DNA of 44,182 nt. Source: a virus. The stretch covers positions 1 through 44,182 of IMG/VR virus record IMGVR_UViG_3300009182_002237. One strand, written 5' to 3'. A program made the translations under genes and the position numbers. Under the pieces are notes generated by a model. That model saw only the letters and a list, made by a program, of their open reading frames with translations. It did not search any database and was not told the origin of the DNA. Shown here piece by piece: positions 38,974 to 44,182 of this stretch. The stretch's first letter is position 1. Each line of letters opens with the position of its first letter.

Positions 38974-39521
38974 ACATATTTTATTTGTCAAATATCCCAC
39001 AAGAATGTGCCAAATTTCATGTGGATCGTCATGTAACCAAAATGGTTTTAGAATATGCTCAATTACTTTCTACTGCCCATCGTTATCTTGACGGCACTCA
39101 ATCTGTTGGTGCATCTAAAACTGGTAGAAAACAAACAAGGTATGTTTTACCTGACCAACGTGAGAGTATTCTTTATAGTGCTACTCACCTTAATCATCCT
39201 TCCGCTATTTGGGTAAGACAATCTATTCCTAATTACATTTGGCTTGCAGAGTTACTTGAGATGCTTTGTATTGAATACACTTATCGTTATGGTAAAATTC
39301 ATAAAGTTGAATCTAGTGGATTAATGCAGACTCTTAAAAATAGGTTTCCAGAGAATATTCCATCAGGTAAATGGTCTGAACCTACACCTGCAATGCCTGA
39401 TGATGTTAAAGTTGAAAACGATTCTATTAGTTCATATCGCAATTACTATATAAAGAACAAGACACACTTAGCAAAGTGGAAAAATAGAAACGTACCGGAG
39501 TGGTTTAATGCCAACATATAA
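38970..39521 (+). CDS. Conserved phage protein (FYLSNIPQECAKFHVDRHV family), 183 aa
   Basis: Conserved: CAKFHVDRHVTKMVLEYAQL, LSTAHRYLDG, THLNHPSAIWVRQSIPNYIW, SEPTPAMPDDVKVEND, SYRNYYI...LAKWKNRNVPEW. A very well conserved phage family; I know of no proven activity. The conserved His/Asp and Arg could be an active site. Confidence 0.8.
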   Translation: MNIFYLSNIPQECAKFHVDRHVTKMVLEYAQLLSTAHRYLDGTQSVGASKTGRKQTRYVLPDQRESILYSATHLNHPSAIWVRQSIPNYIWLAELLEMLCIEYTYRYGKIHKVESSGLMQTLKNRFPENIPSGKWSEPTPAMPDDVKVENDSISSYRNYYIKNKTHLAKWKNRNVPEWFNANI

Positions 39522-39831
39522 TTTTTTAGATACTGTAACGGGTGAAGAGTTTGAAACATTTATGAAGATATCAGAAAGAGAAGAATATCTAAATCTAAAT
39601 CCTCATATTCAAACGATTATTTCTGCACCAATGATTGTATCTGGTGTATCAGTATCAAAAGCAAATAGAGTACCAGATGGTTTTAAAGAAGTATTATCTA
39701 AAGTTGCAGAAGCACATCCTAATAGTGCAGTAGGTGAACGCCATGGTAAAAAATCAATTCAGAAAGTAAAGACTGATAGAATTGTTAAAGAGCATGTGGA
39801 TAGAATCACTAAACGAATCGGAGTTGCATGA
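39508..39831 (+). CDS. Conserved T4-like phage protein (FmdB-like N-terminus), 107 aa
   Basis: MPTYNFLDTVTGEEFETFMKI looks like the FmdB zinc-ribbon start without the Cys pairs; then EREEYLNLNPHIQ. A basic C-terminus (GKKSIQKVKTDRIVKEHVDR). Conserved in T4-like cyanophages. Overlaps both neighbours. Confidence 0.65.
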   Translation: MPTYNFLDTVTGEEFETFMKISEREEYLNLNPHIQTIISAPMIVSGVSVSKANRVPDGFKEVLSKVAEAHPNSAVGERHGKKSIQKVKTDRIVKEHVDRITKRIGVA

Positions 39832-40508
39832 GTTTTAGTTTTGTTAAGTTGCCAGAATTAGATTTTGAATTGGAATCAGAGACATTATCTAGTGGTAGAT
39901 ATTATACAACACCTAAAGGTAAATATGCATCTATCACTACTGTGTTATCACATTTTGGTAATAAAGAAGCATTAAAGGAATGGCGTAATAGAGTAGGTGA
40001 AGAACAAGCAAATAAAATAACACATCAGGCAGCATCACGTGGTACTGCAATGCATACTGTATGTGAAGATTTGTTGAATGGTAAAGTTAATTCATTTTAT
40101 ATGATGAAGTTAATGCCGCATATAAAAGAATTATTTTTGCAGGTAAAACCTATTATAACAGATAAAGTTAATAATGTATATGCAATAGAACAACCATTGT
40201 TTAGTAATCATTTAAAGGTTGCTGGTCGTGTAGATTGTATTGCAGAGTATGATGGCAAGTTATCAATTATAGATTATAAGACATCTACTAGAGAAAAAAG
40301 AGAAGATTGGATTGAAAATTATTTTCTTCAATGTACCGCATATGCGATTATGTTTGAAGAGATAACAGGCAAGAAAGTGGAACAAATAGTGGTAATGATT
40401 GCCTGTGAAACGGGGTTTGCCCAAGTATTCATCAAAAAACCTGATGATTATAAGGAAAAACTAGAGGAATATGTCAAAAAGTATTACTTGACATGTAATG
40501 AAGTATGA
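39828..40508 (+). CDS. PD-(D/E)XK exonuclease (MGME1-like)
   Basis: 226 aa. ASRGTAMHTVCEDLL, then the nuclease core VAGRVDCIAEYDGKLSIIDY followed by KTSTREK (Asp, then D-x-K), and LQCTAYAIMFEEITG. Annotated as a DNA exonuclease of the PD-(D/E)XK/MGME1 type in T4-like phages. Probably processes DNA ends in recombination or host DNA degradation. Confidence 0.8.
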   Translation: MSFSFVKLPELDFELESETLSSGRYYTTPKGKYASITTVLSHFGNKEALKEWRNRVGEEQANKITHQAASRGTAMHTVCEDLLNGKVNSFYMMKLMPHIKELFLQVKPIITDKVNNVYAIEQPLFSNHLKVAGRVDCIAEYDGKLSIIDYKTSTREKREDWIENYFLQCTAYAIMFEEITGKKVEQIVVMIACETGFAQVFIKKPDDYKEKLEEYVKKYYLTCNEV

Positions 40509-40516
40509 TGTATAAT
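40488..40516 (+). promoter_or_regulatory. Sigma70-type promoter
   Basis: TTGACA 40488-40493, 17-nt spacer, TATAAT 40511-40516, overlapping the exonuclease end. Drives the outer-membrane protein gene and, reading on, the tmRNA acceptor half. Confidence 0.8.
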
Positions 40517-40584
40517 AAATACATAAAGTCATTTCATTTTTTGACTGTATTAAAGGTAGTTAAACAAAACAAAGAGGAGTTATT

Positions 40585-41034
40585 ATGAAGAAGTCTATTC
40601 TAGCAGTTTCATTGATGGCAGTTATTGGTTCAGCACAAAGCGTAGAAGTAGGTGTTAATGTAACTAAAGATTATAGTGGTACAGATCGTAATAGTCAAGG
40701 TATTACCGTTGGTCAAAAATTTGGTAGTGTTACTGCTACTTTAGGTTATGACCAGTTTACTAAAGGCAAAAACAATCAGGATCGTTATAGTTTAGTTAGT
40801 GCTTATGATGTTGCCAAAGTTGGTCCAGTTCAAGTTTCAGTTAAAGCTGGTGCCGCAATGCTTGATAATCAAACTGGTAAAGATGGATATGCTGTAACAG
40901 GTGGTGTTGGTTTATCTTATCCTATTGTTAAGAATGTTGCCGCAACAGTTGATTATCGTTATCAGATTGGTCAAAGTCGTGTATCGTCATTTGATGGTAA
41001 TTCAATCGGTGCAGGTGTTAAAGTATCCTTCTAA
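40585..41034 (+). CDS. Small outer-membrane beta-barrel protein
   Basis: 149 aa behind AGGAG. Signal peptide MKKSILAVSLMAVIGSAQSV; then amphipathic strands (ITVGQKFGSVTATLGYDQF; AGVKVSF) ending in a terminal Phe as in BAM substrates. About eight strands would fit the mature length. In the window's second outer-membrane set. A phage-made barrel could mask a receptor and so block superinfection. Confidence 0.75.
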   Translation: MKKSILAVSLMAVIGSAQSVEVGVNVTKDYSGTDRNSQGITVGQKFGSVTATLGYDQFTKGKNNQDRYSLVSAYDVAKVGPVQVSVKAGAAMLDNQTGKDGYAVTGGVGLSYPIVKNVAATVDYRYQIGQSRVSSFDGNSIGAGVKVSF

Positions 41035-41044
41035 TAGGATATTT

Positions 41045-41114
41045 AATAGAATTGTTGTATGAAGTGAAGTAAAAGGTGTTCTGGACGGGGGTGCGAATCC
41101 CCCCCGGTCCACCA
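41045..41114 (+). ncRNA. ssrA: Permuted tmRNA, acceptor (3') piece
   Basis: Carries the 3' half of the tRNA-like domain: P2 3' strand GTTCT and the conserved GGAC (41082-41086 region), T arm GGGGG-TGCGAAT-CCCCC (41087-41103), acceptor strand CCGGTCC (41104-41110), A and CCA (41112-41114). It cannot be a full tRNA, since no 5' half stands upstream. Its acceptor strand pairs all seven positions (one G-U) with GGGCCGG at 41646-41652. The upstream limit is approximate. Confidence 0.85.
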
Positions 41115-41134
41115 TAAGGGCATATGTTAAATCT

Positions 41135-41175
41135 CTGTCGATTATAAATAATTATAAATAAGTAACAATCGACAG
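41135..41175 (+). other. Hairpin with embedded late promoters before the tmRNA-inserted HNH gene
   Basis: CTGTCGATT (41135-41143) pairs with AATCGACAG (41167-41175), 9 bp, immediately before the GGAG of the HNH gene. The loop holds the two TATAAATA boxes. It could limit HNH translation in readthrough transcripts or guide RNA processing. Confidence 0.65.
41143..41160 (+). promoter_or_regulatory. Two tandem T4-type late promoter boxes
   Basis: TATAAATA at 41143-41150 and 41153-41160. They would transcribe the HNH gene, the tmRNA coding piece and the SleB lysin, but not the acceptor piece. Confidence 0.65.
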
Positions 41176-41185
41176 GAGAAAACAA

Positions 41186-41644
41186 ATGAAACACAAACAC
41201 CATATAATACCTAAACATATGGGCGGTACTGATAGTAAAGACAATTTAGTGGAATTAACTGTTGAGGAACACGCTTTAGCACATAAAGAATTGTGGGAAA
41301 AACATGGATTACATGAAGATTATTTGGCTTGGCAAGGATTAGCAGGGTTAATGTCCAAAGAAGAATTAGTCAAAGAACTATTGAGTATCGCAGGAAGAAA
41401 AGGTGCTAGAAAATCCAACATGAAACAATGGGGTGTTGGAAGTTATGATGATGGAATTCCTTTTTGGAAAAGAAAATCATTATATGCACCTGATGTTGAT
41501 GGTAGAAAAGTTAGAGCAAAAAGATTTTGGTTTAACAATGGTGAAAAAGAAGGACAATTTTCTTTGGATAATCATCCTGAAAATTGGACTAGAGGTAGAT
41601 TACGTTCAGTTATGAATAAAGTTAATCCTCATGTGTCTTTATGA
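41186..41644 (+). CDS. HNH homing endonuclease inside the permuted tmRNA gene
   Basis: 152 aa behind AGGAG. N-terminal HNH-type motif HKHHIIPKHMGGTDSKDNLV and VEEHALAHKELWEKHG, close to the HNH protein at 28757 (both have YLAWQGL/LAWQGLSG). The C-terminal half lacks NUMOD repeats and has an FWFNNGEKEGQFSLDNHPEN segment, often seen with recognition of an RNA gene or tail gene context. Its stop codon ends 1 nt before the 5' base of the tmRNA coding piece. Likely a homing gene that uses this RNA gene as a site. Confidence 0.9.
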   Translation: MKHKHHIIPKHMGGTDSKDNLVELTVEEHALAHKELWEKHGLHEDYLAWQGLAGLMSKEELVKELLSIAGRKGARKSNMKQWGVGSYDDGIPFWKRKSLYAPDVDGRKVRAKRFWFNNGEKEGQFSLDNHPENWTRGRLRSVMNKVNPHVSL

Positions 41645-41645
41645 T

Positions 41646-41810
41646 GGGCCGGATTTAGTTTCGACAGGACAATGAGTAACGAAACAGACAACACGACACA
41701 GATAGTCGTTAAAAGTAAAATCTTTAAATGCAAACGAAAGCGTTTATCAATTAGCAGCCTAACGGCTACTTAGGGTTTCGATGGGTTTCCTCGTAACAGA
41801 ATAACCCATC
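41646..41810 (+). ncRNA. ssrA: Permuted tmRNA, coding (5') piece with proteolysis tag
   Basis: Begins GGGCCGGATTTAGTTTCGAC, parallel to the start of E. coli tmRNA (GGGGCTGATTCTGGATTCGAC). P2 strand AGGAC pairs with GTTCT of the acceptor piece. The tag frame ends ANESVYQLAA-stop (41730-41762), like ANDENYALAA of E. coli. A post-tag hairpin AGCC-TAAC-GGCT and a perfect 8-bp stem GATGGGTT/AACCCATC (41780-41810) close the piece. Transcribed from the late promoters in the intervening segment and possibly from upstream. Confidence 0.88.
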
Positions 41811-41830
41811 ACAATCATAGGGAGAGAACA

Positions 41831-42388
41831 ATGCGAATACCATTAACCATAATGGGTATCTGTGTGGCATTTTCTGTTGTTGTATTATCAGTTAATGTGC
41901 CAAATACTTATTTCTTACCGATCAATGTCTCATATAAAAGTTTAACTGATCCTGTTAAAAAACAAGTTGATTGTTTAGCAGAGAATATTTACTTTGAAGC
42001 GGGACATGAACCGGATGTTGGTAAGGTAGCAGTAGCACTTGTAACTTTGAATCGTGTAGCATCTGGTAAATATGCACCAACAATTTGTAGTGTAGTTCAC
42101 CAGAAATCAAATAACGTATGCCAATTTTCATGGGTTTGTGAACAGGCAAACTTAAATAAAGCATTGACAATTAGAGATACTTTATTGTATAATAGTATAC
42201 GTGAAATAGCAGTAAGAGTATTAATGAATTATGAATTTATAGATGATGTGACTGAAGGTGCAACATACTATCATGCAGATTATGTAAATCCAGGTTGGAA
42301 CTTACCTAAGACTACAAAGATAGGTAGACACATTTTTTATAAGAAGCAGAGTGATTTGAATGATTTAACAAAGGAGATAAAATTATGA
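41831..42388 (+). CDS. SleB-type cell-wall hydrolase (endolysin)
   Basis: 185 aa behind GGGAGAG. N-terminal membrane or signal-anchor segment (IMGICVAFSVVVLSV), then the Hydrolase_2/SleB core: CLAENIYFEAGHEPDVGKVA (catalytic Glu region), LVTLNRVASGKYAPTICSVV, CQFSWVCEQ, and TEGATYYHADYVNPGW. Acts on peptidoglycan. The N-terminal helix suggests export through Sec, with release or anchoring in the membrane. The usual lysin of T4-like cyanophages is of this type. Confidence 0.9.
   Translation: MRIPLTIMGICVAFSVVVLSVNVPNTYFLPINVSYKSLTDPVKKQVDCLAENIYFEAGHEPDVGKVAVALVTLNRVASGKYAPTICSVVHQKSNNVCQFSWVCEQANLNKALTIRDTLLYNSIREIAVRVLMNYEFIDDVTEGATYYHADYVNPGWNLPKTTKIGRHIFYKKQSDLNDLTKEIKL
42164..42193 (+). 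promoter_or_regulatory. Sigma70-type promoter inside sleB
   Basis: TTGACA 42164-42169, 18-nt spacer, TATAAT 42188-42193. It would give early transcription of 42385 and dsbA-33-59-32 without making the lysin. Confidence 0.6.
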
Positions 42389-42597
42389 TTAACGATATGG
42401 ATTGGTTTTCAGCAACAATGTTTGGTATGATTTTCACTGCAGTAGTAGCAGTAACATTATACATGATTAATGATAGAAACTTGATGTCAAAGAATATTGA
42501 ACAAGCAATTTCAAAAGGTGTAGATCCACTTTCAGTTAAGTGTGCATATACAACTACACCAGATGCAATTTGTATTACCTATGCAATGAAAAAATAA
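42385..42597 (+). CDS. Small single-pass membrane protein, 70 aa
   Basis: Membrane helix FGMIFTAVVAVTLYMI, then ISKGVDPLSVKCAYTTTPDA and ICITYAMKK. Paralogue of the protein at 8581 (shared DPL...CA...IC.TYA). ATGA overlap with sleB suggests a lysis-linked or membrane role here. Confidence 0.7.
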   Translation: MINDMDWFSATMFGMIFTAVVAVTLYMINDRNLMSKNIEQAISKGVDPLSVKCAYTTTPDAICITYAMKK

Positions 42598-42610
42598 AGG
42601 AGAGTATATT

Positions 42611-42883
42611 ATGGCAGTTGCACAATTGAGTATTAATATGATTAGTAATCCAGCAGACCAACAGAAATTACTTGGCGTATTACGTGAGTGTTCTGGATCA
42701 ATGACACGTATGGAAGGTGAAAAAGATTTAATTAAAAATGCAGTTGCAGATATCTGTAGTCAATTAAATCTACCCAAGAAAATTGTTAATCGTATGGTAA
42801 AAGTTTATCATAAACAAAATTATGATGAAGAAGTTGCTGTGCATGAACAGTTTGAAACATTATATCAAACGATTGTAAAGTGA
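42611..42883 (+). CDS. dsbA: dsDNA-binding protein, DsbA-like
   Basis: 90 aa, the same size as T4 DsbA (89 aa), in the T4 order dsbA-33-59-32. Sequence LLGVLRECSGSMTRMEGEKD, LIKNAVADICSQLNLPKKIV. In T4 it binds double-stranded DNA near late promoters. The call depends on position and size as much as sequence. Confidence 0.75.
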   Translation: MAVAQLSINMISNPADQQKLLGVLRECSGSMTRMEGEKDLIKNAVADICSQLNLPKKIVNRMVKVYHKQNYDEEVAVHEQFETLYQTIVK

Positions 42884-43104
42884 TGGCAACCAAAGAGGAG
42901 ATGAGGGAATTTGCTAAGGCAATAGAAAAGATTGTTGTAGAAACTGACTATACTCATTATGAAGCGATAGTTGAATACTGCACAAGAACAGGTCTTGAAG
43001 TTGAAATTGCTGCCACTCTGGTAAATAATAATCTTAGAGATAAGATTCAAATGGATGCACAAGACCATAATCTATTGCCTAAATCAGCAAGATTACCTAT
43101 TTAA
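42883..43104 (+). CDS. 33: Late-promoter transcription accessory protein gp33
   Basis: 73 aa from ATG 42883, overlapping dsbA by 1 nt. Contains DYTHYEAIVEYCTRTGLEVE and ATLVNNNLRDKIQMDAQ, ending in SARLPI, as in the short gp33 of T4-like cyanophages. gp33 links RNA polymerase to the sliding clamp for late transcription, which agrees with the TATAAATA boxes in this window. Confidence 0.8.
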   Translation: MATKEEMREFAKAIEKIVVETDYTHYEAIVEYCTRTGLEVEIAATLVNNNLRDKIQMDAQDHNLLPKSARLPI

Positions 43105-43106
43105 TT

Positions 43107-43694
43107 ATGACAGGTTATGAAGTTTTCTGTTTATATAATTCTCTTAAATTACATTTCTCAACCGATTCATATGATTACTTTAAGTATCAGGGTAAATCTA
43201 GAATAAGCATTGAATCATTTGAGAACCGTAAAGACAAGTATTATTTTTACAAGTTATCACGTAGAAATGAGAAAGAGGATTGTATAGAATTTCTTATATC
43301 TAATTTTTTATGTGAAGAAAACATGTGGGTTGGTAAGTTATTTGAAGAGGATGCTATGACTCGTCACAGAGATCGGATGAAGATAATCCAAGCATTGACT
43401 TACAATTTTACTAATGATTGCAAATTCATTAAAGAGAATTGTGAGAATACAACCGAATTGTTTAAGACTAATGGAGACTATCCAAAGTTATTAACAATGA
43501 CTCTTCAAAAAGATATTCAATTAGAGACATTATGTATTATGAATTCTCTAATGAATTTCTTTCCGATGTGGTCTAAACGAATCACTGATACTATTCGTTG
43601 GCCAGAATTCAATCGGAAATGTTTGAAATATTTGCCGTTTATTCACTTTGAATGTGATAAAATGAAATCTATATTATTGAAGGAGTTCGCATGA
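43107..43694 (+). CDS. 59: gp59 helicase loader
   Basis: 195 aa. MTGYEVFCLYNSLKLHFSTD, YDYFKYQGKSRI and ENRKDKYYFYKLSRR are the gp59 N-terminal signature; LYNSL and YFKY residues are highly conserved. It loads the gp41 helicase onto gp32-coated forks. Followed by a 16-codon frame (43691-43741) that is probably not a gene, then gp32. Confidence 0.9.
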   Translation: MTGYEVFCLYNSLKLHFSTDSYDYFKYQGKSRISIESFENRKDKYYFYKLSRRNEKEDCIEFLISNFLCEENMWVGKLFEEDAMTRHRDRMKIIQALTYNFTNDCKFIKENCENTTELFKTNGDYPKLLTMTLQKDIQLETLCIMNSLMNFFPMWSKRITDTIRWPEFNRKCLKYLPFIHFECDKMKSILLKEFA

Positions 43695-43767
43695 CTAAAT
43701 ACTATTATATTATGAATCATGTGGACAAGACGATATATTAACATACAACTAATACGAGGTAAAACAA

Positions 43768-44182
43768 ATGAGTTCATTCGCAAATTTAAAACGTGGTCAA
43801 AATAATTTTGAAAAATTGACCAAAGCAATCGAAGCAACAACAACAAATCAAACTGCCGAAGCAGGATCAAGAGATGATCCTAGAATGTGGCAACCATCAG
43901 TAGATAAAGCAGGAAACGGTATGGCAATCATTCGGTTTCTTCCTGCACCTGCAGTAGATGGTGATGATGGTCTTCCATGGGTACGAGTATTCAATCATGG
44001 TTTTCAAGGACCAGGTGGATGGTTGATTGATAATTGTTTAACTACAATCAACAATGGTAAGTGTCCAGTGTGTGAACATAATTCAACACTGTGGAATTCT
44101 GGTATTGATGCAAACAAAAACATTGCACGGAATCAAAAACGTAGGTTAAGTTACTATGCTAATGTTTATATTGTTTCTGATC
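43768..44182 (+). CDS. 32: gp32 single-stranded DNA-binding protein, 3' end outside window
   Basis: 138 residues visible, still open at the edge. N-terminal basic cooperativity region (FANLKRGQNNFEKLTKAIE), then MWQPSVDKAGNGMAIIRFLP, WVRVFNHGFQ and a zinc site with His, NCLTT and CPVC, matching the His-Cys3 site of T4 gp32. Preceded by GAGG. Coats single-stranded DNA in replication and recombination. Confidence 0.95.
   Translation, partial: MSSFANLKRGQNNFEKLTKAIEATTTNQTAEAGSRDDPRMWQPSVDKAGNGMAIIRFLPAPAVDGDDGLPWVRVFNHGFQGPGGWLIDNCLTTINNGKCPVCEHNSTLWNSGIDANKNIARNQKRRLSYYANVYIVSD

Noticed and set aside
41060-41114. A truncated ordinary tRNA gene ending GGTCCACCA
   Set aside because: There is no D or anticodon arm upstream, and its acceptor strand pairs with the tmRNA 5' half 530 nt downstream, so it is the acceptor piece of a permuted tmRNA.
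41115-41645. Group I intron interrupting a standard tmRNA
   Set aside because: The halves are in reversed order (CCA half first), which splicing cannot explain, and no group I core (P7/P3, G-binding site) was seen.
1-44182. CRISPR arrays, insertion sequences or an integrase/attachment site
   Set aside because: No regularly spaced direct repeats with unique spacers, no transposase-like protein and no integrase were seen. tRNAs are complete and not flanked by att-like duplications. Mobile genes here are homing endonucleases only.

Overview
This window is part of the genome of a large T4-like myovirus. The diagnostic block is at the right end: genes for DsbA, gp33, gp59 and gp32 lie in T4 order (42611-44182), and RNase H (rnh), dexA, dCMP deaminase, a DUF6433 protein and a SleB lysin lie elsewhere. 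The DNA is AT-rich, genes are tightly packed with ATGA/GTGA overlaps, and T4-type late promoter boxes (TATAAATA) occur beside strong host-type sigma70 promoters. The host is probably a betaproteobacterium. This rests on a Bug/TctC-type solute-binding protein, a boxA-like sequence of betaproteobacterial rRNA type, and a circularly permuted tmRNA gene, a form found in some alpha- and betaproteobacteria and cyanobacteria. The host call is an inference.

Layout. 1-3272: a truncated unknown gene, an asparagine-synthase-like gene, a phage-borne TctC-type periplasmic binding protein (minus strand) and a 2OG-Fe(II) oxygenase. 3273-19240: a rightward early region of about 50 small genes, driven by repeated TTGACA-N16-TATAAT promoters that share an initial transcribed sequence. 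It includes a DUF262-HNH nuclease, two AAWD-repeat paralogues, dCMP deaminase, DexA, a GP88-like protein and a HAD phosphatase. Within it, 6180-6616 is an RNA transcription unit: promoter, boxA, two closed structured RNAs of about 135 nt, and a CAT-anticodon tRNA. 19247-19665: five tRNAs (Tyr, Ser, Thr, Asn, Arg). 19679-27800: a cysteine-peptidase-like gene and then a curli-like operon (csgF, outer-membrane barrel, csgG, curlin-repeat subunit, FecR, membrane protein, CHASE2-adenylate cyclase). 28437-30695: a minus-strand cluster behind a late promoter, with two holin-like membrane proteins, an HNH homing endonuclease and an exported NUC1 nuclease. 30893-40508: T4-type core and sugar genes (rnh, DUF6433, cytidylyltransferase-cupin fusion, glycosyltransferase, GalE, PD-(D/E)XK nuclease). 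40585-44182: an outer-membrane protein, a permuted tmRNA with an HNH gene in its intervening segment, a SleB lysin, and dsbA-33-59-32.

Two systems stand out. First, the tmRNA is split and permuted: the 3' CCA half (ending 41114) precedes the 5' half and tag (starting 41646), and an HNH homing endonuclease gene with its own late promoters fills the gap. Second, the phage carries what looks like a complete amyloid export set, with its own subunit, coupled to FecR and a membrane adenylate cyclase. That set could remodel the surface and the cAMP signalling of the infected cell.
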